The notes under the pieces were generated by a model, which saw nothing but the letters and a program-made list of their open reading frames with translations, was not told the origin of the DNA and did not search any database. Below, piece by piece: positions 9,149 to 18,446 of a DNA stretch of 64,000 bases. The translations under genes and the position numbers were made by a program. The stretch comes from Candidatus Roseilinea mizusawaensis (GTDB taxonomy: Bacteria; Chloroflexota; Anaerolineae; J036; Brachytrichaceae), in NCBI GenBank assembly GCA_016841965.1, contig JAEANN010000024.1, positions 160,976-224,975 on the forward strand. Reading direction: 5' to 3'. Position 1 is the stretch's first letter, and each line of letters starts with the position of its first letter.

Positions 9149-11632
9149 ATGCAAGTCCCAATATCGTGGCTTAAGGACTACGTTGACATCACGCTGCCTG
9201 TCGAAGAATTGGCCGAACGGCTAACCCTGGCCGGCCTGGAAGTCGAACACATTGACTACATCGGCCTGCCCGGCGCGGAGCTGGTCTGGGATCGGGACAA
9301 GATATTTGTCGGCCAATTGCTCAAAGTCGAGCGCCACCCCAATGCAGACAAGTTGTTGCTGGCGACGGTTGACTATGGCGCTGCGCAGCCGATTGTCGTT
9401 GTCACCGGCGCGCCCAACATCCGGCCGGGCGACGCCGGCCACAAAGTTGTGGTGGCGCTGAAAGGCGCGAAGTTATACGACGGTCACAAAGAAGGCCGCG
9501 TTGTGATGACGCTGAAAGAGGCCACGCTGCGCGGCATCAAGAACGACTCGATGGTGTGCAGCGAGAAAGAACTGGGCCTGAGCGACGAGCACGAAGGCAT
9601 TCTCTTGCTGCCCGATGACGCCCCGGTTGGCGCGCCTCTGGCCGATTATTTGGGCGATGTCGTGTTGACGATTAACATCTTGCCCAACATCGCGCGCTGT
9701 GCGTCCATGATTGGCGTGGCTCGTGAAGTGGCAGCCCTGACCGGCCAAACCGTGCGCTACCCGCGCATGGATTTCAAGGCAGATGGCCCGCCGGTTGAAC
9801 ACTTGGCTGCTCTCGATATCCGCGATCCGCGCCTGAACCCGCGCTTCACGATCGGTGTGATTCAGGGAGTTACGCTCAAACCATCGCCATTCTGGATGCA
9901 GCGCCGGCTGATCCTGGCCGGCATGCGCCCCATCAACAATATCGTCGATGTGTCGAACTATGTGATGTTGGAACTGGGACAGCCCACCCATGCCTTTGAC
10001 TTCGACGCCATCGCCGCCAATGACGCCGGCCGCAAGACCATCATCACCCGCCTGGCCGAGCCGGGCGAAAAACTCAGGACGCTCGATGGCGTGGAACGCC
10101 GGTTGTTGCCAACTGATATCGTGGTGGCCGATCCGGCGCGCGCGCTGAGCATCGCCGGCGTGATGGGCGGCGCCGACAGCGAAGTGACCGACGCCACACG
10201 CAACCTGCTTTTCGAGGTGGCGTCGTGGAACTGGGTCAGCATTCGTCGCACCGCCCGCCATCACAATCTGCACAGCGAAGCCTCCTATCGCTTTGCGCGC
10301 GGTGTGCACCCTGAGTTGGCTATGCTGGCCCAAAAACGCGGCTTGTCGCTCTTGCAGCAATACGCCGGCGGCCTCATTGCCTGTGGCATTCTCGATGGCT
10401 ATCCTCAGCCGCTCTCACCGGTGGTCATCGATTTGGCCCCAGCCGAGGTCGCCCGCTTCCTGGGCATCGCAGTCCCGACAGAGGACATCACGCGCATTCT
10501 GCGCAGTCTGGAGTTCCAGGTTGAGAGCGTTGCCGAGGGGCGTTTGCGCGTCACTGCGCCCCAGCACCGTCTGGATATCGAAGGCCCCCATGATCTGATT
10601 GAGGAAGTCGCCCGCATCTACGGTTACGATCGGGTTCCGGCGACACTGATGAACGACGCCATTCCCCCAGCGCATGGCGCGCCGGACATGGTGTTTGAAG
10701 AGCGCGTGCGCGACTTGCTGGCCGGTTTGGGTTTGCAAGAGATCGTGAGCTACCGCTTGACCACCCGTGAAGCGGAAGCGCGCATGTTTGAGCCGGGCGC
10801 GTCCCCAGACGACCGGCCCTATGTCACCCTCCAAAATCCTATCAATCCCGAACGGGTTGTCATGCGTCACACCCTCACAGCCAACATCGCGGAGGCGCTG
10901 ATGTCAAACCTGCGCCACCATGAGCGGGCTGCTTTGTTCGAACTGGGCGCTGTGTATCTGCCCTCTGAAAATGGCATCCTGCCAGATGAACTGCCGCGCC
11001 TCGCGATTGGCATCAGCGGTGCGCGCGCCACTGCCGATCTGCCCTGGCAAACTGCGTCGGGCATGTTCGACTTCTTTGATCTGAAGGGCATCGTGCACGC
11101 ACTTCTCAGCGGGTTGCATATTCGTGAGGTGCGCTACGAGCCGGCCGAACATCCGACTTACCGACCGGGCCGCACGGCGGCTATCGTTGTTGACAATCAG
11201 CACATCGGGGTGTTGGGCGAGATTCACCCGCGTGTGCGCGAAGCCTGGGGCTTTGCCACGCCGGCGCCTGTGCTGCTGGCCGATATCGACCTGGCAGCTC
11301 TGCGCGCGATTGCCGAGGACAAAACGATGCTGGTGGCCGATGTGCCGCGCTTCCCGGCTATTCACGAAGACCTGGCTGTGATTGTGGACGAGGCGCTGCC
11401 GGCCGAGGCTGTGGCGCGCGCCATCCGGGCTGCCGGCGGCAGTCTGCTGGGCGAGATTCGTCTGTTCGATGTTTTTCGTGGCGAACAGATCGGCGCCGGC
11501 AAAAAGAGCCTGGCCTATGCGCTGACTTACCGCGCCGATGACCGAACCCTCACAGATAAAGAAGCTGAAAAAGTGCGCAACAAGATCATCCGCAGCCTGG
11601 AAGGGCAGATCGGGGGTGTGGTGCGCCGTTGA
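9149..11632 (+). CDS. pheT: Phenylalanyl-tRNA synthetase beta subunit
   Basis: Starts MQVPISWLKDYVDI; N-terminal tRNA-binding domain, B3/B5 regions, C-terminal ferredoxin-fold anticodon-binding domain. Confidence 0.95.
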   Translation: MQVPISWLKDYVDITLPVEELAERLTLAGLEVEHIDYIGLPGAELVWDRDKIFVGQLLKVERHPNADKLLLATVDYGAAQPIVVVTGAPNIRPGDAGHKVVVALKGAKLYDGHKEGRVVMTLKEATLRGIKNDSMVCSEKELGLSDEHEGILLLPDDAPVGAPLADYLGDVVLTINILPNIARCASMIGVAREVAALTGQTVRYPRMDFKADGPPVEHLAALDIRDPRLNPRFTIGVIQGVTLKPSPFWMQRRLILAGMRPINNIVDVSNYVMLELGQPTHAFDFDAIAANDAGRKTIITRLAEPGEKLRTLDGVERRLLPTDIVVADPARALSIAGVMGGADSEVTDATRNLLFEVASWNWVSIRRTARHHNLHSEASYRFARGVHPELAMLAQKRGLSLLQQYAGGLIACGILDGYPQPLSPVVIDLAPAEVARFLGIAVPTEDITRILRSLEFQVESVAEGRLRVTAPQHRLDIEGPHDLIEEVARIYGYDRVPATLMNDAIPPAHGAPDMVFEERVRDLLAGLGLQEIVSYRLTTREAEARMFEPGASPDDRPYVTLQNPINPERVVMRHTLTANIAEALMSNLRHHERAALFELGAVYLPSENGILPDELPRLAIGISGARATADLPWQTASGMFDFFDLKGIVHALLSGLHIREVRYEPAEHPTYRPGRTAAIVVDNQHIGVLGEIHPRVREAWGFATPAPVLLADIDLAALRAIAEDKTMLVADVPRFPAIHEDLAVIVDEALPAEAVARAIRAAGGSLLGEIRLFDVFRGEQIGAGKKSLAYALTYRADDRTLTDKEAEKVRNKIIRSLEGQIGGVVRR

Positions 11633-11670
11633 GCGCCGGCTGTGTTGCGTGATGCGTATTGCGTATTCCG

Positions 11671-11718
11671 TACTCATCACTCACCACTCATCACTCACCA
11701 CTCACCACTCACCACTCG
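11671..11718. repeat. Heptanucleotide tandem repeat, CACTCAN type
   Basis: tactcat cactcac cactcat cactcac cactcac cactcac cactcgg read in register. Confidence 0.85.
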
Positions 11719-11747
11719 GCACTGTGTACTCTGACACCTGACACCTG

Positions 11748-13922
11748 ATGACCACTCAATCCCACAAGGGCTGGATCGCATTCGTGGCCGGCCTGACAAT
11801 CGCCTGTGTGTGCGCGTTCTCGTGCAGCAGCGTGTATGTGTTCACTCTGGCGTTGACCCGGCTGGCGTCCGATTCCGGCGCGCCGTTGGCTGCGCCGCGC
11901 CCGTCGGCGATGGATGAGGGGCCGGCGGCGCCCACGGTGACGGCCTATGCTGCCGAGCGTCCCGACCGGCGCAATGCCGGCCCAACTCAGACCGCCGACC
12001 AGGGCATGTCTGTTCGCGCCACACCCAGCCCCTCCCAGATCGCGCAGCTCGAGGCGCTTCAGAGCATTGTGCTACCCCAAGAGGACCTGGCCGATCTGGC
12101 CGTGCGGTTCCGGGGCATTTCTGCGGATCAGGCGCGGGTGGTTTGCAAGACGCCGGCAAAGGGGTTTGAAGTCGGCGACCGGCGCTCGTTCACCCTCAGC
12201 AACCAGGACAACAACAGCCAGTTCGAGATCGAAGCCGAGTTGCGCTACAAGACCGACAACGTGTACATGTGGGTCGAGGTGTCGCCCAACACCCCGCGCA
12301 TCAACCAGAACGATCTGCGCTGGGCTGCCGATGCCTTTGATAGCCGTATCCTGGCCAGGATGCGCGCCTTCTTCGGGGATGAAGCCCGCCCCGGCGTGGA
12401 CTGTGACCCGCGGCTTTATATTCTGCACGCCACCGACATCGGCAGCACGGTGGGCGGCTACTTCTCATCGCCCGATGGTTATCCCCGCGCCGTGCGACTG
12501 GACTCGAATGAGGCCGAGATGTTCGTCGTCAATGCCGAGCCGGGCTACAACGGGGCCAACCCCGGCAGCCGCAGCTACATGAGCACCCTGGCCCATGAAT
12601 TGCAGCACATGATCAGCCACAATCAGGTTCACGCCCCGGAGCTGTGGCTGGAAGAAGGCGCATCGCAACTGGCCGAGCGGCTGAACGGCTATGCTGACGA
12701 GGTGGCAACGGTCTATTCCTTTGCGAACAGTCCGGAAACCCAGCTCAACACGTGGTCAGAGACCAGCGCCGGCGAGAATAGCGCCCACTATGGCGGGGCC
12801 TATCTCTTCTGGGCGTATCTGTATGACCGCTTCGGCGAGACGGTGACGCGCGGCCTGGCGCGTGCCCCAGAGCGTAGCATCCCCGGCATCATGCGCGCGC
12901 TGGCCGAGCAGGGCATCGTCAACCCCGACACCGGCAAGCCCTATGACTTCGCCGATCTGTTTGCCGATTTTGTGGTTGCCAACTATCTGGGCCGGCAACA
13001 GGCCAACGGGAATAGCACAAATCGCTTCAACTACGCCGACACCGATGTCCCGCCCATGTCCATTCAGGCCGACCTGAATCGCGCCGACCTTCCCTATGAG
13101 CGAAACGCCGCGGTCAATCAGTTCGGGACGCATTACTACGAATTGCGCAGCAACACGCCGGTACAGGTTCAGTTCAGTGGATCGAGCTTCGTGCCGCTCT
13201 TGCCAACGCGCAACGCCCAGGGCGCATTCTGGTGGTCGAATCGGGCCGATGCCAGCAATCCACGCTTGACCCGCGACGTTGACCTGACCGGCGTGAAGGA
13301 TGCCACGCTGAGCTTTCGGGCCTGGTATCGTATCGAGCGCGACTACGACTATGCCTACGTCAGCGTGTCTAGCGATGGTGGCAAGACCTGGGCCGTCCAA
13401 ACGACCACCTCGTGCACGCGCTCGAATCCGAACGGGGCGAATCTAGGATGCGGTTACACCGGCGTCTCTGGGCAGGCTGATATGCCGGAGTGGGTCGAGG
13501 AGACCGTTGATTTGAGCCGTTACGCCGGCCAAAAAATCAAACTGCGCTTCGAGCTGGTCACCGACGCCGGCGTCAACCGCGAAGGTCTGGCGATCGACAA
13601 CATCCGCATTCCTCAGATTGGATTGCGCGATGACGCCTCAAGCCCGAATGGCTGGCGCGCAGAGGGCTTTGCGCATATCCGCGATGTGGTGGATGGCACG
13701 CCCGATTTGCCCCAACTCTGGCGCGTGCAGGTCATCACCTTCCAGAACGATGGGCGGGTTCGTCTGGAGCGCGTGACGCTGTCTGCCGAGAACAAAGCCT
13801 CCATTCGTCTGGAGTTGGGTCGCAGTGCTGCCGCGCGCCGCGCGGTGATCGCCATCTCCGGCGTCACGCCCATCACTACCGAGCCGGCCCAGTACAGCCT
13901 GTCGCTCAGCCGCAGCGACTAG
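11748..13922 (+). CDS. Secreted zinc metallopeptidase (gluzincin-like) with immune-inhibitor-A-like C-terminal domain
   Basis: N-terminal signal/TM, STLAHELQHMISHNQ...LWLEEGASQLAE (HExxH plus downstream Glu), beta-sandwich domain with YAYVSVSSDGGKTW. Confidence 0.75.
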   Translation: MTTQSHKGWIAFVAGLTIACVCAFSCSSVYVFTLALTRLASDSGAPLAAPRPSAMDEGPAAPTVTAYAAERPDRRNAGPTQTADQGMSVRATPSPSQIAQLEALQSIVLPQEDLADLAVRFRGISADQARVVCKTPAKGFEVGDRRSFTLSNQDNNSQFEIEAELRYKTDNVYMWVEVSPNTPRINQNDLRWAADAFDSRILARMRAFFGDEARPGVDCDPRLYILHATDIGSTVGGYFSSPDGYPRAVRLDSNEAEMFVVNAEPGYNGANPGSRSYMSTLAHELQHMISHNQVHAPELWLEEGASQLAERLNGYADEVATVYSFANSPETQLNTWSETSAGENSAHYGGAYLFWAYLYDRFGETVTRGLARAPERSIPGIMRALAEQGIVNPDTGKPYDFADLFADFVVANYLGRQQANGNSTNRFNYADTDVPPMSIQADLNRADLPYERNAAVNQFGTHYYELRSNTPVQVQFSGSSFVPLLPTRNAQGAFWWSNRADASNPRLTRDVDLTGVKDATLSFRAWYRIERDYDYAYVSVSSDGGKTWAVQTTTSCTRSNPNGANLGCGYTGVSGQADMPEWVEETVDLSRYAGQKIKLRFELVTDAGVNREGLAIDNIRIPQIGLRDDASSPNGWRAEGFAHIRDVVDGTPDLPQLWRVQVITFQNDGRVRLERVTLSAENKASIRLELGRSAAARRAVIAISGVTPITTEPAQYSLSLSRSD

Positions 13923-15392
13923 TCATGCTTGCGGGCCGTCGATGATGCGGCGCGTTTCCGCCAAATCCTGATCGTTGGCGAGCACCATCAGACGATCGCC
14001 GGCTTGGAGCACCGAACTGCCGGTAGGGATGATCTGACCTTCGCCGCGCCGGATTAGCACTACCAGCGCATTCGCGGGCAATTCCAGGGCCACAATCGGC
14101 CGGCCGGCGGCCGGCGACTGCTCGCCGATCTGCACCTCGTTCAGTTGCGCTGTCAGGTCACTGATCCATGTCTCGCGTGGGTCCTCGGGGCCAGGTGGGG
14201 CCGGCGCATTCAGCTTGAGCAGCCGGCTGAGGAATGGAATGGTTGTCCCCTGCACCAGCACCGACGTGATGACGACGAAGAACACCAGATTGAACAGGGC
14301 GTTGGCATTGGGTACGCCGGCCAGCAATGGAAACGTCGCCAGCACGATCGGCGTTGCGCCGCGCAGGCCCACCCATGACACCAATAGCTTGGTCCGCGTG
14401 TCCAACCGAAACGGCAGCAGCGTGACGAAAACGGCGATTGGCCGCGCCAACAGGGTCAAAACTGCCGCCGTGAGCAGCGCGATGCCGGTCATGGGAATCA
14501 GTTGCGAGGGAAATACCAGCAGGCCCAGCGTCAGGAACATGGCGATCTGCATCAGCCAGGCCAGGCCGTCATGAAAACGCGCCAGGCTGCGTTTGTGCAC
14601 AAAATCGCAGCGCCCCATCACCAGGCCGGCCACGTAGGTTGACAGGAAGCCGCTCCCGCCCAGCGCAGCCGGCGCAGCGTAGCTTACTAGCACGACGGCG
14701 ATGCTCAATACAGAATACAGGCCGTCGTAACCGAGGCAAATCCGGTTGATAATGATGACGGCCAGGCGCGCAATCACATAGCCGAACAGCAAACCCAAAA
14801 TGGCCTGTTGGGCAAAGAAGATCCCCAGGTCTAGCAGCGATGTTTGCGGGGCCGTCAACAGGCGTGTCAATCCCAACGTCAACAAAACAGCCATCGGGTC
14901 ATTGCTGCCGCTTTCCAGTTCCAGCAATGGTTCGAGCGGCCATCTTAGATGCACCCCCCTGGCCCGCAGGACGGCAAACACAGCCGCTGCGTCGGTCGAA
15001 GAAACAATTGCGCCCAGCAGCAGTCCCTCGGCCGGCGTCATCCCCAGCACGAGCGTGGCGAACAGGCCCACAACTCCCGCTGTCAGCGCGACGCCGACCG
15101 TCGAGAGCGCCAGCCCAGGCCACAGCACCGACCGCACAGCCTGCCAGTGGGTATCCAGCCCGCCCGAAAAGAGAATGAACGCCAGCGCAACAACCCCAAT
15201 GGTCTGTGCAATCTGGGCATTGTCAAAGTAAATCCCCCCCACGCCCTCAGAGCCGGCCAGCATGCCAATGACCAGAAACAGCACCAATGCCGGCACCCCC
15301 AGTTGCCCAGAGGCCTTGCTGGCGATGACGCTGACGATCAGCAGTGCTGCTGCGCCCAGCAGAATTTGCTCAGGACTCCAACCCACACTCAC
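13923..15392 (-). CDS. Potassium/proton antiporter (CPA1 NhaP2-type with TrkA-C domain)
   Basis: Polytopic exchanger with C-terminal TrkA_C-like region ELPANALVVLIRRGEGQIIPTGSSVLQAGDRLMVLA. Confidence 0.85.
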   Translation of the reverse strand: MSVGWSPEQILLGAAALLIVSVIASKASGQLGVPALVLFLVIGMLAGSEGVGGIYFDNAQIAQTIGVVALAFILFSGGLDTHWQAVRSVLWPGLALSTVGVALTAGVVGLFATLVLGMTPAEGLLLGAIVSSTDAAAVFAVLRARGVHLRWPLEPLLELESGSNDPMAVLLTLGLTRLLTAPQTSLLDLGIFFAQQAILGLLFGYVIARLAVIIINRICLGYDGLYSVLSIAVVLVSYAAPAALGGSGFLSTYVAGLVMGRCDFVHKRSLARFHDGLAWLMQIAMFLTLGLLVFPSQLIPMTGIALLTAAVLTLLARPIAVFVTLLPFRLDTRTKLLVSWVGLRGATPIVLATFPLLAGVPNANALFNLVFFVVITSVLVQGTTIPFLSRLLKLNAPAPPGPEDPRETWISDLTAQLNEVQIGEQSPAAGRPIVALELPANALVVLIRRGEGQIIPTGSSVLQAGDRLMVLANDQDLAETRRIIDGPQA

Positions 15393-15620
15393 GGGTTGAG
15401 CGGCAGATTGCCGCGCATTTCAGAGAGTTGACGCTCGAGTTCTGCGCGTCGGGCTGCTGCAGCGCGCCGGCCCTCTTCCAGCACACTTTCGATCTCATGT
15501 TTGATCTCGGCCTGGGTTTCTTTGCCCGGCTTGGCTGCCAAAAGCAGGCTGGCTGCTGCACCGATCAACCCGCCAACCAGAATGCCACTCAGAAAGCTCA
15601 AGAATTTGTTCCCGCTCATG
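15389..15620 (-). CDS. YtxH domain-containing protein
   Basis: MSGNKFLSFLSGILVGGLIGAAASLLLAAKPGKETQAEIKHEIE glycine-rich TM plus charged tail. Confidence 0.75.
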
Positions 15621-15907
15621 GTTTCTTCCCTCTGCGTCGCGCCGGCTTTGTGGCGACAAGATGCACTAGAATCAGCGTCGCGCCGGAGTGACGCCTTGCG
15701 TGCTATCCAGTTTCGGCTGAAAGGAGCCACTCGACTGGTGTGTGAATCAATTGAGTCAGATTATATTCAGGCACAGTCGACATTTCGAGCGCAGCGGCCG
15801 CTAACGCCTTCCGTGGCGCTCAAACCTGCCTGCTCCACAGCGGGGCATACACAGCATGGCATACAGGCACGGGCACACCCACTGAGGATTAAGAGGAGAG
15901 TTATTCG

Positions 15908-17017
15908 ATGAGCATCTATCGTTTGAGCAGATTCCGCGAGCTTCAACATGCGGCCGGTATGGATTATGTTGCCATTATGCCCGGCGCAAATCTAATCTAT
16001 TTCACCGGCATTCACGTTCACCTGAGCGAACGCCCCATCTTGGCCCTCTTCCCGGCCGATCGCGCGCTGAAGCCGGTGCTGTTTGCCCCGGAATTCGAAG
16101 TCGGCAAATGCAAGACAGGACCGGTGCCGATCGATTGGCAGATATACGCCTACCCCGATGGCGCAGACCTGGCCGAGTTGTTTGCCCGCGCTGCGCGCGA
16201 GTTGGGTCTGGATGGCAAGACCATCGGCATGGAGCCAAACCAGATGCGCATGCTCGAAGCATCTTTGCTGACCCGCGCCGCGCCGAACGCCCGGCTTGTC
16301 CCGGCTGACCATCTGGTGGCTGAGTTGCGCATGATCAAGGACGCCGACGAAGTGGCTCGTATACGCCGCGCTGTGAGCGTGCCGGAGCGGGTTCTGGCCG
16401 AGGCTGTGCCGCAGATCAAGCCCGGCATGACCGAACTCGAAGTGGCCGGCCTGATGATGCGCGTATCCCTCAATCAAAACATGCGCGAAATGGCGTCCTT
16501 TCCGCTCGTTCAGACCGGCCTCAGTGCGGCTTTTCCACATGCTTTCGCCGGCGGCCGCACCGTGCAAAAAGGCGACCTGATCGTGATCGACTTTGGCGCG
16601 GTTGTCGATGACTATGGCTCCGACATCACGCGCACCATTGCAGTGGGCGAGCCATCCGACGAGATGAAGCACATTTACCACCTGGTGCGCGAGGCCAACG
16701 AGGCCGGCCGCGCCGCCGTCCGGCCCGGTGTCACATGCGAAGACATCGACCATGCTGCCCGCGCGGTGATCGAGAAAGCCGGCTATGGCAAATACTTTAT
16801 CCATCGCACCGGCCACGGCCTCGGCCTGGAGGGGCACGAGCCGCCCTACATCGTCAAGGGCAATAAGACGGTGTTGCAGCCCGGCATGATCTTCACCATC
16901 GAGCCGGGCATCTACATCGAGGGCAAGGGCGGCGTTCGCATCGAAGATGATGTGCTCGTCACCAAAGACGGCGGCGAAAGCCTGACCACCTTTACCCGCG
17001 ACCTGCTCGTGGTGTGA
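15908..17017 (+). CDS. M24 family Xaa-Pro peptidase
   Basis: DFGAVVDDYGSDITRT, HRTGHGLGLEGHEPPYI, FTIEPGIYIEGKGGVRIEDDVLVT metal-ligand motifs. Confidence 0.92.
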   Translation: MSIYRLSRFRELQHAAGMDYVAIMPGANLIYFTGIHVHLSERPILALFPADRALKPVLFAPEFEVGKCKTGPVPIDWQIYAYPDGADLAELFARAARELGLDGKTIGMEPNQMRMLEASLLTRAAPNARLVPADHLVAELRMIKDADEVARIRRAVSVPERVLAEAVPQIKPGMTELEVAGLMMRVSLNQNMREMASFPLVQTGLSAAFPHAFAGGRTVQKGDLIVIDFGAVVDDYGSDITRTIAVGEPSDEMKHIYHLVREANEAGRAAVRPGVTCEDIDHAARAVIEKAGYGKYFIHRTGHGLGLEGHEPPYIVKGNKTVLQPGMIFTIEPGIYIEGKGGVRIEDDVLVTKDGGESLTTFTRDLLVV

Positions 17018-17928
17018 GCGCCGTAGGCATGGTTGCAACAGATGCCCTGATTCTGTGGGCCTGGGAGCACGATGCCGATTGGGTCGCCCGGCTGCACGAG
17101 ACATTTGCCCGGCGTGGCCTGCCCAGCCTGGCGCTGCACTACGATGAGTGGCGCGACCTGCCGGCCCGGCTCGATAGCGGCGAGTTGCGCGCCGGCTTGG
17201 TGATCGACCGTGTGTGGGACTGGGGCGGCGAATACGCCCGGCATGTGGACGCTGTCCGTCGCAATATCCCTGTCGTGCTCAACGATTATGACCTGGTGGC
17301 GCGCGCCTGGAGCAAGCCGGCCATGCACTATGCCTGCATCGCGCATGGACTGCGCGCCCCGCACATGATCGTATTGCCGTCCTTTGCCGCTGCGCCGGAT
17401 ATCGCGCAGCCTGACCTCACCCCCCTCGGTCTGCGCTTCTCAGTCAAGGGCGCTCACTCTGGCGGCAGCGGTGTTTTGCAGCCGGCTTCCTCGTGGGAAG
17501 AGGTGTTGCGCCTGCGCCATGAGTGGCCGAACGATGAAACTGTGCTGACCGCCTGGGTCGAGCCGGCCTGCCTCGGCGGGCGCCGAGCGTGGTTCCGTGT
17601 CTTCTATGCCTGCGGCGCTGCTTTCCCGTGCTGGTCCGACGATCTCACGCACGAACAAACCCCCGTGACGCCGGCCGAAGAAATGCGCTGGGGCCTGGAT
17701 ATCTTGCGTGGCATGGCGCAGCAGATCGCCGGCTTGTGCGGACTCAATCTCTTCTCTACCGAGATCAGTCTTGACGCGCGGCATATCTGGCAGGTGGTGG
17801 ACTACGTCAATGAACCGTGTGACTACCGGGTGAAGTCGACCGCTGTGCCGAACGGCGTGCCGGAGGATATTGTGGCGGCCATTGCCGAGCGCATTGCCGT
17901 GTGGGCCGCGCGACATCGGCGGGGCTAA
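17014..17928 (+). CDS. ATP-grasp-like hypothetical protein
   Basis: Overlaps stop of the M24 peptidase gene; C-terminal VDYVNEPCDYRVKS resembles ATP-grasp endings. Confidence 0.45.
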   Translation: MSAVGMVATDALILWAWEHDADWVARLHETFARRGLPSLALHYDEWRDLPARLDSGELRAGLVIDRVWDWGGEYARHVDAVRRNIPVVLNDYDLVARAWSKPAMHYACIAHGLRAPHMIVLPSFAAAPDIAQPDLTPLGLRFSVKGAHSGGSGVLQPASSWEEVLRLRHEWPNDETVLTAWVEPACLGGRRAWFRVFYACGAAFPCWSDDLTHEQTPVTPAEEMRWGLDILRGMAQQIAGLCGLNLFSTEISLDARHIWQVVDYVNEPCDYRVKSTAVPNGVPEDIVAAIAERIAVWAARHRRG

Positions 17929-17936
17929 CATCACTC

Positions 17937-18389
17937 ATGCCAGATCATTCCGTCATCACCACCCGTCTCGCCACAGTTGAGGATGCCCCTGCTATTGCCT
18001 CCCTCAATCAGGCTTTCAATGAGGTTTCCGAGCCGCCGGAATTGCTGGCAAGGCGTTTGGCGGATCCGCGCCGGGTCGAGACCCCCATTCTGGCTGAAGT
18101 CAGTGAAGAGCCAGACGGCATCCGTGTGGCCGGCTTTGCCTGTGTGCGGATTGTGCCGTGTGTCTTGTACCCTGATCCGCATGCCGAACTGACCGAGTTG
18201 TATGTCGAGGAGACGTTCCGCCGGCGCGGCATCGGGCGGGCGCTGGTTGTCTGCGCGGAGAAACTGGCGCGCGAGGCCGGCGCAACTCGCCTGATCCTGC
18301 TCACCGGCCTAGACAATGGCGGGGCGCAAGCGTTCTATCGCGCCCTGGGGTATGTCGAAGACGAACTTATGATGAGCAAGAATCTTTAA
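17937..18389 (+). CDS. GNAT family N-acetyltransferase
   Basis: ELYVEETFRRRGIGRALVVCAEKLAREAGATRLILLTG acetyl-CoA-binding motif. Confidence 0.9.
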   Translation: MPDHSVITTRLATVEDAPAIASLNQAFNEVSEPPELLARRLADPRRVETPILAEVSEEPDGIRVAGFACVRIVPCVLYPDPHAELTELYVEETFRRRGIGRALVVCAEKLAREAGATRLILLTGLDNGGAQAFYRALGYVEDELMMSKNL

Positions 18390-18392
18390 GAT

Positions 18393-18440
18393 TCCGGGAG
18401 TGACTCCGGGAGTGACTCCGGGAGTGACTCCGGGAGTGTT
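18393..18440. repeat. 4 x 12-bp tandem palindromic repeat TCCGGGAGTGAC in a convergent intergenic gap
   Basis: Direct reading; last unit diverges in its final two bases. Confidence 0.95.
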
Positions 18441-18446
18441 GTCATG

